Source of the DNA: DASUBN01 sp050261675
GTDB taxonomy: Bacteria > Pseudomonadota > Gammaproteobacteria > Natronospirales > REEB76
Direction: 5' to 3'
NCBI GenBank assembly: GCA_050261675.1
Contig: JBLNDO010000100.1
Coordinates: forward strand, 1-56,783
Length of the DNA: 56,783 nt
In this document: positions 34,920 through 43,408 of the stretch, piece by piece
Position numbering within the stretch: the first letter of the stretch is position 1
Layout: every line of letters starts with the position of its first letter
Program-made: the position numbers and the translations under genes
Notes under the pieces: model-generated
Told to the model about the DNA's origin: nothing
Seen by the model: only the letters and a program-made list of their open reading frames with translations
Databases searched by the model: none

Positions 34920-36919
34920 ATCCTGTTGAGGCTCGCTTCCACCTGCTTCACCACGTTATCCACGGTGAAGCCGAAATACTCGAACACGTCCTTCGCCGGG
35001 GCGGACTCGCCATAGCGGTCCAGGCCCACAATGCGCCCTTGAGGGCCCACATAGCGATGCCAGCCTGCAGTGACCCCCGCCTCCACCGCCACCCGTGCGG
35101 CGACCTTGGGCAACAGCACGCTGTCGCGGTAGGCCGAGTCCTGTGCATCGAACAGGCTGGTGCAGGGCATGGAGACCACGCGTGCCTTCACGCCCTTCTC
35201 GGCGAGCTTCCTCGCCGCCGCCGCTGCCAGCGCCACTTCCGAACCGGTGGCGATCAGGAGTGCGTCCGGCGTGCCCACCGTATCTGCCAATATATAACCA
35301 CCACGACGCACCGCCGAGAGCTGCTCGGTGGTCCGGGCGAAGTGCGGCAGGTTCTGCCGCGAGAGCGCGAGGCAGGTGGGGCCGTCGCGGCGCTCGATGG
35401 CGCGGGCCCAGGCGACCGCGGTCTCCGCGTCGTCGCAAGGCCGCCACAGCTCCATTTTAGGAATGAGCCGCAGGGACGCCAGATGCTCCACCGACTGGTG
35501 GGTGGGGCCGTCCTCGCCGAGGCCGATGGAATCGTGGGTATATATATAGATGCTGCCTACCCCCAGGATGCAGGCCATCCGCAGGGCGTTACGGGCATAG
35601 TCCGAGAAGGTCAGGAAGGTGCCGCCGTAGGGGATGAAGCCGCCATGCAGCGCGAGACCATTCATGATCGCCGACATGCCGAATTCGCGCACACCGTAAA
35701 AGATGTAGTTGCCGCCATAGTCCTGCCGGCTCAAAGGGCGCGAACCCTTCCAATAGGTGAGGTTGGAACCCGTGAGGTCGGCGGAGCCGCCAATGAGTTC
35801 CGGCAACAGCGGGCCGATGCCGTTGAGCGTGACCTCGGAAGCCTTGCGGGTCGCGATCTCGGCGCCTTCGGCGGACTGCTTTTCAATGAATGCCTGGGAT
35901 TTTGCATGCCAGTCCGCCGGCAACTCACCCTTCATGCGCCGCCCGAATTCCGCGGCGAGTTCGGGGTATGAGGCGCGGTATTCCTTGAACAGCTTGTCCC
36001 AATTGGCCTTGTAGGCGGCACCGCGGCTCTTTGCATCCCAAGCCTTGTACTGCTCCTGGGGAATCTCGAAGGGGGGATGGTTCCAACCGAGCTGCTTGCG
36101 CGCCAAGGCCACCTCGTCGATGCCCAGCGCCGCGCCGTGGCTCGATTCCTTGCCCTGCTTGTTGGGCGACCCGTAACCGATGATGGTCTTGCAGCAGATG
36201 AGCACCGGCTTGTCCGTGGACTTGCGCGCCTCTTCTATGGCCCGTTTGACCGCTTCAGGGTCGTGCCCGTCCACCGCCGGGATCACGTGCCAACCGTAAG
36301 CCGCGAAGCGCTTCGGCGTGTCGTCCGTGAACCAGCCATGCACCTCGCCGTCGATGGAGATGCCGTTGTCGTCGTAGAACACGATGAGCCGGTTGAGTCC
36401 CAGCGTGCCCGCGAGAGAGCAGGCCTCGTGGGAGATACCCTCCATGAGGCAACCGTCGCCGGTGAACACGTAGGTGTAGTGATCCACCAGCTTGAAGCCG
36501 GGGCGATTGAAGCGCGCGGCGAGCGCCCGTTCGGCGATGGCCATGCCCACGGCGTTGGCGAGCCCCTGGCCGAGCGGGCCGGTGGTGGTTTCGACGCCGG
36601 GCGCTAGGCCATACTCCGGATGGCCGGGGGTCTTGGAATGCAATTGGCGGAAGCGCTTCAACTCCTCCATGGGCAGGGCGTAGCCCGTGAGGTGCAGGAG
36701 CGCGTACAAGAGCATGGAGCCGTGGCCGTTCGAAAGCACGAAGCGGTCCCGGTCCGGCCACTTGGGTTCGGCGGGGTCGTGCTTCAGGTAATCGTTCCAC
36801 AGGACTTCCGCGATGTCCGCCATGCCCATGGGCATCCCGGGGTGGCCGGAGTTGGCCTTCTGCACCGCATCCATGGCGAGCGCACGGATGGCGTTGGCGA
36901 GTTCGCGTCGGGAGGGCAT
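34916..36919 (-). CDS. tkt: Transketolase
   Basis: The 667-residue thiamine-diphosphate enzyme moves two-carbon units between sugar phosphates in the pentose phosphate or Calvin pathway. It carries the early SGHPGMPMGMADIAEVLWNDYL block, the ThDP-binding GDGCLMEGISHEACSLAGTLGLNRLIVFYDDNGISIDG, and the pyrimidine-domain motif near REFGMSAIMNGLALHGGFIPYGGTFL. It is the first gene of the tkt-gap-pgk-pyk cluster and diverges from a thioesterase gene. Confidence 0.97.
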   Translation of the reverse strand: MPSRRELANAIRALAMDAVQKANSGHPGMPMGMADIAEVLWNDYLKHDPAEPKWPDRDRFVLSNGHGSMLLYALLHLTGYALPMEELKRFRQLHSKTPGHPEYGLAPGVETTTGPLGQGLANAVGMAIAERALAARFNRPGFKLVDHYTYVFTGDGCLMEGISHEACSLAGTLGLNRLIVFYDDNGISIDGEVHGWFTDDTPKRFAAYGWHVIPAVDGHDPEAVKRAIEEARKSTDKPVLICCKTIIGYGSPNKQGKESSHGAALGIDEVALARKQLGWNHPPFEIPQEQYKAWDAKSRGAAYKANWDKLFKEYRASYPELAAEFGRRMKGELPADWHAKSQAFIEKQSAEGAEIATRKASEVTLNGIGPLLPELIGGSADLTGSNLTYWKGSRPLSRQDYGGNYIFYGVREFGMSAIMNGLALHGGFIPYGGTFLTFSDYARNALRMACILGVGSIYIYTHDSIGLGEDGPTHQSVEHLASLRLIPKMELWRPCDDAETAVAWARAIERRDGPTCLALSRQNLPHFARTTEQLSAVRRGGYILADTVGTPDALLIATGSEVALAAAAARKLAEKGVKARVVSMPCTSLFDAQDSAYRDSVLLPKVAARVAVEAGVTAGWHRYVGPQGRIVGLDRYGESAPAKDVFEYFGFTVDNVVKQVEASLNRI

Positions 36920-37050
36920 GGAGGCTCCGGGAAAAGGCGCGTATTTTCGCCGATGTGGCCGCCGGGGACAACCGGCCAGATCGGATTCACTGCGTGGGTC
37001 AGGGTTAGAATGTGCGTCGCCGCTGCCGGAAATCAGCAGGAAAACGCCCC

Positions 37051-37506
37051 ATGAGTGAAAGCTACGCCAAGCGCTTTCTGGTCCGCTGGGCGGACCTGGA
37101 CCCCAACGCCCACATGCGCCATTCCGCCTACGCCGACTACGGCGCCCAGGCGCGCGTCGGTTTTCTGGCGGAGAACGGCTTCGGCCTACACCACTTCCAT
37201 AAACTCCACTTGGGGCCCGTGCTCTTCCGGGAGGACCTGAAATACCTCCGGGAGATACGCGCCAACGAGGAGATCCGTGTCACCTGCGAGGCGGCGGGCC
37301 TCTCCCCCAACCGCAAGCACTGGCGCATACGCCATCGCCTGTACCGGCAGGACGGCGAACTTGCGTGCATCATCGACTGTCAGGGCGCCTGGTTCGATCT
37401 CGCCAGCCGCAAGGTGGTGCCGGCCCCTCCGGAACTGGAGGCCGTGATGCAGAAAATGCCGAAAACGGCAGACTACGCGGAATTCGAACCGAAGAAAGAA
37501 GGCTGA
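37051..37506 (+). CDS. Acyl-CoA thioesterase (4HBT-type hotdog protein)
   Basis: The 151-residue hotdog-fold thioesterase carries the 4-hydroxybenzoyl-CoA thioesterase-like motif VRWADLDPNAHMRHSAYADYG, with the catalytic Asp and the H-M pair. YbgC/FadM-type enzymes of this layout hydrolyse acyl-CoA; the chain specificity is unknown. The frame is open upstream to 37012 but ATG 37051 starts at the conserved N-terminus. A TAGAAT at 37006-37011 is a possible -10 element. It ends 6 bp from the convergent dapB-like gene. Confidence 0.87.
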   Translation: MSESYAKRFLVRWADLDPNAHMRHSAYADYGAQARVGFLAENGFGLHHFHKLHLGPVLFREDLKYLREIRANEEIRVTCEAAGLSPNRKHWRIRHRLYRQDGELACIIDCQGAWFDLASRKVVPAPPELEAVMQKMPKTADYAEFEPKKEG

Positions 37507-37512
37507 GACGTC

Positions 37513-38313
37513 TTAAAACCCTAACAGGGTTCCCATCCCTCTTTTCACGCCTTTGAAGGTGTGGACCCGCCGTGCGGCCAAGAGCGTACCCGCCACGTAG
37601 GGCGCATAGCTCGTGGACTCGTGGCGGAGTTCCAATCTCTCCCCCGGGCTGCCGAACACCGCCTGCACGGCGGAGTAATAGCCGGGTACGCGGATGGCGT
37701 GCATCTGTGAGCCATTGAGGCTTGCACCGCGGCTCTCCTTCATGCCCTGGGTCTCGCCCACTGGCACGGCCCAGGACGGTTTCGCCACTTGGGCGAGCTG
37801 GTAGGCCAGCTCCCGGGCGGTACCGCTCGGAGCATCGGGCTTGGTGTCTGCGGCGTAATCGAGGATCTCCCAGTGGGGCATCTCCGCCGCCGCCAGCCGG
37901 GCAAAGCGCTGCAGCAGAGCAGCGGTGATGGAGAAGTTGCCGGCGGCGAACACCCCCACGCCCTTTTGCCTTGCCCAGCCATCGATCTCGGCGTAATCGG
38001 CATCCGTCAGGCCCGAGGTGCCGATGACCGCGTGGCAACCGGCCTCCAGCGCGGCACGCACGTTCGCCTTCACCGCCTCCGGGCGCGTGTAATCGATGAG
38101 TACGTCCGCTGGCGGGGCTTTGAGCGCTTGTGTCGCATCCGCGTGCACCAAGACGTCGGCACGGGCGTCGCCCGTGACTTCGGAAAGTTTCCGCCCCGCG
38201 CTCGCGCGGCCTACGGCCGAGACCAGAGACAAGTCATGCGCATCGAAAATAGCGCGTGCAAGTTCGCGGCCCACGTGCCCCGTCGCGCCGGCAAGACAAA
38301 CCTTCACTGTCAC
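37513..38313 (-). CDS. dapB: Dihydrodipicolinate reductase homologue lacking the usual His-His pair
   Basis: The 266-residue protein has the DapB layout: NAD(P)-binding CLAGATGHVGRELARAI, the VLIDYTRPEAVKANVRAALEAGCHAVIGTSGL segment, and KPDAPSGTA with Lys158. DapB makes tetrahydrodipicolinate for lysine and meso-diaminopimelate. The family motif E-[IL]-x-E-x-H-H-x-x-K-x-D-A-P-S-G-T, whose first His is the proton donor in E. coli, here reads EILDYAADTKPDAPSGT: both His positions are Ala (154, 155). It may be a variant lineage of the enzyme or a paralogue with another substrate. It stands alone, not beside dnaJ/carA. Confidence 0.75.
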   Translation of the reverse strand: MTVKVCLAGATGHVGRELARAIFDAHDLSLVSAVGRASAGRKLSEVTGDARADVLVHADATQALKAPPADVLIDYTRPEAVKANVRAALEAGCHAVIGTSGLTDADYAEIDGWARQKGVGVFAAGNFSITAALLQRFARLAAAEMPHWEILDYAADTKPDAPSGTARELAYQLAQVAKPSWAVPVGETQGMKESRGASLNGSQMHAIRVPGYYSAVQAVFGSPGERLELRHESTSYAPYVAGTLLAARRVHTFKGVKRGMGTLLGF

Positions 38314-38518
38314 GTCTTTATTCCCCGGGATGAATCACACGCTGCCTACAGTAGGCGTTCACAAAAAATATGTCCAACAAATGCACAATTCCGCCGCCAA
38401 ACTCTGGCTACATATGGATTGTTGACCTAGTGCTTATCGTGAACCACTTCACACCCAAGTTTGCTCTATCGCGCACATCATGCGGTGTTTCTTGTAACTC
38501 AGATAAGGAGGTGCGGCC
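38314..38518. other. AT-richer intergenic region upstream of the DUF4382 genes
   Basis: This 205-bp gap is visibly richer in A and T than its surroundings. It holds the start-side region of the dapB homologue on the minus strand and a near-consensus Shine-Dalgarno AAGGAGGTG at 38503-38511 in front of the DUF4382 gene. A TTGACC at 38421-38426 could be a -35 hexamer but lacks a convincing -10. No open frame or RNA gene is recognisable. Confidence 0.4.
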
Positions 38519-39592
38519 ATGAGCACCTTGCGCGTCAAGCCTCTATTGATGATGTTTTGCGCCATCGCCGCCCTCGTCTTCGAGGGGTGTAACGGGATGG
38601 GAAGCAGTGATCCAACAGGCGTATTCAATCTTTCCATCAGCGACACGCCCGTGGACGGCGCCACGAGCGTGCTGATCACCTTCACCGGCGTCGAAATCCA
38701 GCCGGGATCCGGCGGCGACCAGCAGGACCAGGTAGAAGGCGGCAACAGCATGGGGAATGGAGATGACCAGGGCAATGATGACGACAACACGCCAGCGCCG
38801 GGCAGCAGCACCCAGAGTGGAGCGAGCGGCACCGGCATGGGGGACGATGACCAGGGAAATGACGGCAACAGCAATTCGGGCAACAACGCCAAGCCCCTGG
38901 AGTTCAATTTCTCCTCGCCTATGCAGATCGACCTCCTGAAACAACAGGGCGGGAACAGCGCTTCACTCCTGAACGGCGTGAGCCTGCCAGCAGGCCATTA
39001 CGCCTGGATACGCCTCAAGCTCGCCACGACGGACTGCTGCACCATTACCCTCTCGGATGGCTCGGTGCACCCTCTCACCATCCCCAGCGGTGACGAAAGC
39101 GGCTTGAAGCTGGTGCAGGGTTTCACCGTCGCCGCTGGCGGCACGGTGAATTTCACCATCGACTTCGACCTGCGCAAGTCCATCGTGCTCGCCAACGGCA
39201 AGTACATCCTGAAGCCGGTGTTGCGACTGACCGATAACGAGCAAACCGGACAGATCACCGGCATCGTGGACAATACCTTTACCATCGGCAGCACCGCCAT
39301 CACCGACCCCACTTGCATGCCCGCGGCCTATATCTATGCGGGCGACAACGTGACTCCGGTGGACATCAATCCCGCTTCCAGCGTGCAACCTGCGGCGACC
39401 GCCACGGTAACGCTGGATGAGGGCACGGGCTTCTACGTATATCGGGCCGGGTTCCTGGCGCCGGGCGATTACACCGTGGCGCTGACCTGCGCCGCCGCGG
39501 ACAATCCCACGACCGCGGATGCGCTCACCTTCAGCGCGGCGAAGAACGCCACGGTGACGGCGAACATGAGCACGGAAGTGGATTTCCCCTGA
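38519..39592 (+). CDS. DUF4382 domain protein, probable lipoprotein, with Asp/Asn/Gly-rich insert
   Basis: The 357-residue exported protein has a hydrophobic signal ending at Cys24 (VFEGC, an imperfect lipobox). A DUF4382 domain opens with LSISDTPVDGATSVLITFTGVEI and continues after an insertion with LLNGVSLPAGHYAWIRLKL. A second C-terminal beta domain ends in STEVDFP. Residues about 63-124 are a low-complexity Asp/Asn/Gly/Ser insert with two imperfect copies of a GDDQGND-type unit. Function is unknown for the family; the acidic insert suggests Ca2+ binding, which is inference. The ribosome site is very strong. A tandem paralogue follows. Confidence 0.85.
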   Translation: MSTLRVKPLLMMFCAIAALVFEGCNGMGSSDPTGVFNLSISDTPVDGATSVLITFTGVEIQPGSGGDQQDQVEGGNSMGNGDDQGNDDDNTPAPGSSTQSGASGTGMGDDDQGNDGNSNSGNNAKPLEFNFSSPMQIDLLKQQGGNSASLLNGVSLPAGHYAWIRLKLATTDCCTITLSDGSVHPLTIPSGDESGLKLVQGFTVAAGGTVNFTIDFDLRKSIVLANGKYILKPVLRLTDNEQTGQITGIVDNTFTIGSTAITDPTCMPAAYIYAGDNVTPVDINPASSVQPAATATVTLDEGTGFYVYRAGFLAPGDYTVALTCAAADNPTTADALTFSAAKNATVTANMSTEVDFP

Positions 39593-39626
39593 CGGGACGG
39601 GTAAAACAAAGGGGGGTTGGTCCGGT

Positions 39627-39656
39627 GACCGCCCGGGGCAGACGCCCCGGGCGGTC
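39627..39656 (+). repeat. 13-bp perfect GC-rich stem-loop between the DUF4382 genes
   Basis: GACCGCCCGGGGC and its complement are separated by the loop AGAC. No T-run follows, so it is not a classical terminator. It ends 12 nt before the next ATG and abuts the GGGA that serves as ribosome-binding site. It could protect the upstream transcript from 3' decay or restrain translation of the second gene. Confidence 0.7.
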
Positions 39657-39668
39657 GGGATTGTTCGC

Positions 39669-40553
39669 ATGACTACCGCATGCATTCCGAGAATTTTGGC
39701 GGGCGCGGCGCTCTTCGGCGTGCTGTCGCTGGGCGGCTGCTGGTGGTCGAACAATTCCACCACCCTCACCCTGGCCCTGGCGGATACGCCCGTGGACGGC
39801 GCCCAGAGCGTGGTGATCACCTTCACCGGCGTGCAGGTCCAGGGCGCGAGCGGCGCGCCCATCGAATACGACTTTGCCGCGCCCCAGGCCATCGACCTCT
39901 TGCAACTGCAGGACGACAACTTCGCCTTCCTGCTGGACGGGGCCGACATCCCCGCGGGCCACTATCAGTGGATACGCATGATGGTGGACATGAGCCAATC
40001 CAGCATCACCCTCGCCGACGGCGGCGTGCACCCGCTGGTGATCCCGAGCGGTGACCAGACGGGCTTGAAGCTCGTGAGCGGCTTCAGCATCGCTTCCGAC
40101 GAACAGGCCGTGTTCAGCGTGGATTTCGACCTGCGCCGCTCCATCACCCTCGCCTCGGGCACCTATGATTTCATGCCCGCCATGCGGCTGGTGGATGACA
40201 GTACCGCCGGTTCCATCGAGGGTTTCATGAGCCCTACCCTCAAAATCGGCGGAGTCTCGATCGCGGACCCCGCCTGCCAGCCGGCTGCCTATATCTACAG
40301 CGGCCTAAACGTCACGCCGGTGGACATCAATTCCACATCCGCCGTGCAGCCCTATCAGACCGCCGACGTGTTCCTGGATCCCGTCAGCGGAAACTTTCAC
40401 TACGGCTCCGACTACATCCCGCCGGGGAATTACACCGTGGCCCTGGTCTGCGCCGCAGGCGACGATCCGTCCACGGCGGACACCTTAAGTTTCACGGCGC
40501 CGAAGAACGCCGCGGTGGCCGCCTACTCCCTCACGGAAGTGGATTTCCCCTGA
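39669..40553 (+). CDS. DUF4382 domain lipoprotein (paralogue of the preceding gene)
   Basis: The 294-residue paralogue has a canonical lipobox SLGGC with Cys24, then a DUF4382 domain (LALADTPVDGAQSVVITFTGVQVQ, LDGADIPAGHYQWIRMMVD, FDLRRSITLASGTYDFMPAMRL). Its C-terminal domain is shared with the upstream protein (CQPAAYIYSGLNVTPVDIN, ending LTEVDFP). It lacks the acidic insert, so the two differ mainly by that segment. Probably an outer-membrane or periplasmic surface lipoprotein of unknown role, from a tandem duplication. Confidence 0.87.
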   Translation: MTTACIPRILAGAALFGVLSLGGCWWSNNSTTLTLALADTPVDGAQSVVITFTGVQVQGASGAPIEYDFAAPQAIDLLQLQDDNFAFLLDGADIPAGHYQWIRMMVDMSQSSITLADGGVHPLVIPSGDQTGLKLVSGFSIASDEQAVFSVDFDLRRSITLASGTYDFMPAMRLVDDSTAGSIEGFMSPTLKIGGVSIADPACQPAAYIYSGLNVTPVDINSTSAVQPYQTADVFLDPVSGNFHYGSDYIPPGNYTVALVCAAGDDPSTADTLSFTAPKNAAVAAYSLTEVDFP

Positions 40554-40580
40554 CGCGGAACCGGCAGGATTAACCGGATC

Positions 40581-41918
40581 TCAGGTGGCCGGGCGCCGTG
40601 TATGGGACCACAGGCGCCGCAACAACAGTGCGAACAACAACAGACTGAAGACCACGGACAGTATCTCGCTCAAGGAAAGGCCGACGCCGTAAGGGAACCA
40701 GATGCCCGGCACATGCAATGCGGAAAGCTCAGAAGCGAAGAGCACCGCACCGATGGCGAGCGCCGCCGGCAGCGCATAGCCGCCTTCACGTCCCTGGCGG
40801 CGGACGCCCTGAAAGACAATCAACACGAACACCAACAGGAACGCGAGCCGCGCGCCTAGAATCAGGTAATGCACTCCCGCCGCGACGGGGTGGGGGTAGG
40901 TTGCGTGGAACAACCAAGGCCGGCCGAGCAACAGCGCCAAAGCCAGCACGAGGGTCAATGCCGCCACGGCCTTCGGCAACCACGCGGGCCTGTCCAGCTT
41001 GAACCAGCCCCGCCAGGCCATCATCCAGGCACCCAGGGCAAGGGAAGCGGCCAGGGCCGCGATGAGGACCACGAAATCCTGGACCGTCTCGATCTGCCAC
41101 CAGAAGAAGAAAGCCTGGTTGCCGCGCTGTATCCCGCTGAGCACCAGGGCCGCCGCGAGCCAGGGATAAGCCCGGTTGCTGCGGTCCAAGAGAAGCAGAC
41201 ACAAAACCATGACCGCCATCAGCAGGAACGACAGCGCCGGCACCACGTCCACCGCATAGCCCTCGAGGATCTTGAGCCACTGGACGCGGTACTGATCGCC
41301 GATGGCCTCCTGCGCACCGATTACCGGGGCGATGTGGATACCGCCGCCGTCGGGACCGCCCACCCAGGGTCCCGCCCACACCCGGATGGCAATCAGCATG
41401 GAGCCACCGCGGGACATCTCCGGTGGGAGCGGAAGCAAACGAGGATAGTGATAACCGTAGGCGGTGGGCGTTGCGACGGAGAAATCGCCGATACCGCCCA
41501 AGAGTGCGCCGTTTCCATACACCTGATACGCGCTGTCCACCGCCCAGGGGCCGAGCAGCGCCAGGGTTTCGCCCGCCGGTGGCGTGACCACCACGTGAAG
41601 ACGATACCAGGCATAACCCTGGTATCCGGGGTGTCCCTTTCCGTTCCAGCCGGAGGTGTAATGCGGCAGCCCCACGTCGCCGTCGTTGGCTTCGGCGGGC
41701 GCGGACAGATCCACATTTTCCCAAGAGGAATCATCGAACGTCGAATCGGCCCAGCGGGGGTCGTCGCCGGTGTGGAACTTCCACGGTCCGACCAGGCTTA
41801 CCGTCGATTGGCCGAGCGCCACGGTCACGGCACGGGGCGGATCCGCGGCGAAAGCCTGGCTCCCCGCGGCCATCCATACCATCGAGACGATGAACCCCGC
41901 CATTCGTGCGATGCGCAT
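40581..41918 (-). CDS. 7TM receptor with extracytoplasmic sugar-binding-like domain, no output domain
   Basis: The 445-residue membrane protein has a signal peptide (1-24), then a periplasmic beta-sandwich of about 190 residues. That domain has the WKFHTGDDPRWADSTFDDSSWENV motif typical of galactose-binding-like domains in 7TMR-DISM-type sensors. Seven hydrophobic helices follow (about 225-430). Relatives normally continue into a histidine kinase, cyclase or phosphatase, but this protein stops about 10 residues after helix seven (RRLWSHTRRPAT). It may signal through a separate partner. No cognate output gene is adjacent. Confidence 0.7.
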   Translation of the reverse strand: MRIARMAGFIVSMVWMAAGSQAFAADPPRAVTVALGQSTVSLVGPWKFHTGDDPRWADSTFDDSSWENVDLSAPAEANDGDVGLPHYTSGWNGKGHPGYQGYAWYRLHVVVTPPAGETLALLGPWAVDSAYQVYGNGALLGGIGDFSVATPTAYGYHYPRLLPLPPEMSRGGSMLIAIRVWAGPWVGGPDGGGIHIAPVIGAQEAIGDQYRVQWLKILEGYAVDVVPALSFLLMAVMVLCLLLLDRSNRAYPWLAAALVLSGIQRGNQAFFFWWQIETVQDFVVLIAALAASLALGAWMMAWRGWFKLDRPAWLPKAVAALTLVLALALLLGRPWLFHATYPHPVAAGVHYLILGARLAFLLVFVLIVFQGVRRQGREGGYALPAALAIGAVLFASELSALHVPGIWFPYGVGLSLSEILSVVFSLLLFALLLRRLWSHTRRPAT

Positions 41919-41987
41919 GTAGATACTCCCGAGGCCTCCCCGCAGCGGTTTTAGAACGGCCCCGGCCCCGGGAGTTCCGGAACCGTT

Positions 41988-42671
41988 TCAGTGCAAGAGG
42001 GCGGGCAGCGGCAGGTCCAGGAGGAAGAACACCGCGATGAACTGGGTGATGCTGCCCGCGAGGCAGAACACGTGCCAGATGGCGTGGTTGAAGTGCAGCC
42101 GGTCCCAGGCGTAGAACCCCACCCCGAGGGTGTAGCAGGCGCCGCCCACCAGCACCAGCACGAAGGACGGCAAGGGTAACGCGTGATAGAGGGGCACGAT
42201 CACCAGGAGCCCGGCCCAACCCTTCGCTATATATAGGAGCGTGGAAAGGAACTCGAAGCGGTGAGCCACCATGAGCTTGAACACCGTTCCGGTGATGGCG
42301 AGCGCCCACAGCACCCCGAACAGCGCCCAGCCCAAGATGCCTCCGAGCGCCACCAGGCAGAAAGGCGTATACGTGCCGGCGATGAGGTAATAGATGGTGA
42401 TGTGATCGGCCCGGCGCAGGATGCGCTTCAGTGCGCCGGGTTTCACGTAGTGGTACAGGGTCGACACCAGGTACAGGGCGGCGAGCGTTGCACCATAGAC
42501 GCTGAAGGTCACCACCTCCAGGGCCGAGCCGTACACCGCCGCCAGCGTGATGAGCACCGGCAATGCTCCGATCACCAGCACCAGGCCCAGGAGGTGCAGC
42601 AGCGTGTTCCACACCTCCTCGCCGGGGTGGAACTGGTGATCGGCTTCGTGGAGAACGTCCTGGCTGTTCAT
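41988..42671 (-). CDS. Hemolysin III family membrane protein (PAQR-like)
   Basis: The 227-residue protein with seven membrane helices is of the HlyIII/PAQR superfamily. Conserved metal-site motifs are present: STLYH in helix 2, ADHITIYYLIAGTYTPF in helix 3, and the late FNHAIWHVFCLAGS His pair. Bacterial members are named for a hemolysin but are widespread, and their physiological role is unsettled; PAQR relatives show ceramidase-like zinc sites. It lies 69 bp upstream of the 7TM receptor on the same strand and may be co-transcribed with it. Confidence 0.9.
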   Translation of the reverse strand: MNSQDVLHEADHQFHPGEEVWNTLLHLLGLVLVIGALPVLITLAAVYGSALEVVTFSVYGATLAALYLVSTLYHYVKPGALKRILRRADHITIYYLIAGTYTPFCLVALGGILGWALFGVLWALAITGTVFKLMVAHRFEFLSTLLYIAKGWAGLLVIVPLYHALPLPSFVLVLVGGACYTLGVGFYAWDRLHFNHAIWHVFCLAGSITQFIAVFFLLDLPLPALLH

Positions 42672-42715
42672 GGGGAGACTGTAGCAAATCTGAGCTGCGG
42701 CTTGCAGGCGCCGAT

Positions 42716-43366
42716 TCAGGACTTGGAGATTCCCTTGCGCGCAGTGCCAACTGGTAAATCATGGACACGCCGCATCTCCGGCGTGTCGAACAGCGCAGGA
42801 TTCTTCAAATACTCGAGCATCATCTCCAGGGAATCCTGTCCCCAGAACAAGATCTCGCCGATCCGGAACGTGGGCACGCCAAACACGCCCTTGGCGATGG
42901 CAGTCTCGGTGTTGTTGCGCAGGATGGTCTTCACGTTGTCGTCCGCGAGGGTCGCTGCCACGTCACGGATCCTGAGGCGCCGGCCGAGCTCGGCAAGATT
43001 GTCCGGGTCCTGCAGCTCCAGGCCCTCCTTCCAGATCATGTCGAAGGCGGTTTCTACGTTCTGACGTGTGGGGCCGGCGGCGATTACGAGCCGCAGCGCC
43101 GGCAGGGGATTGAAGGGGTGGCTGGGCGGCATCTTGAAGGGGATGCCCAGGCGCCCACTCAGCCAGTTCAGCTGCCGGTACGTGCACACCCGCTTTGCGG
43201 GTATCTCCGCCGGCCCCTTGTGCTCCCAGTGCTTCAGAAGCCCCGCGAACAGCACCGGCACGTACTCGATGTCGAAATCGGCGGGCAGGCGGTAGAACTG
43301 CTTGAGATGCAGATACGAAAACGGTGAGATGAGGTCGAAATACCAGCGGGCGCGGGTAATGCTCAT
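42716..43366 (-). CDS. DsbA-family 2-hydroxychromene-2-carboxylate isomerase-like protein
   Basis: The 216-residue thioredoxin-fold protein belongs to the kappa-class GST/HCCA isomerase group. YFDLISPFSYLHLKQF carries the catalytic-type Ser, and GVFGVPTFRIGEILFWGQDSLEMMLEYL is the conserved C-terminal part. The name-giving enzyme isomerises a naphthalene-degradation intermediate using glutathione, but no aromatic catabolism genes are near, so the true substrate is open. ATG 43366 gives the typical N-terminus; a GTG at 43384 is possible. Confidence 0.85.
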   Translation of the reverse strand: MSITRARWYFDLISPFSYLHLKQFYRLPADFDIEYVPVLFAGLLKHWEHKGPAEIPAKRVCTYRQLNWLSGRLGIPFKMPPSHPFNPLPALRLVIAAGPTRQNVETAFDMIWKEGLELQDPDNLAELGRRLRIRDVAATLADDNVKTILRNNTETAIAKGVFGVPTFRIGEILFWGQDSLEMMLEYLKNPALFDTPEMRRVHDLPVGTARKGISKS

Positions 43367-43408
43367 GCGCTGGAAGCTTAACACGGCTGCATTTCGCCGC
43401 CGAAAACC

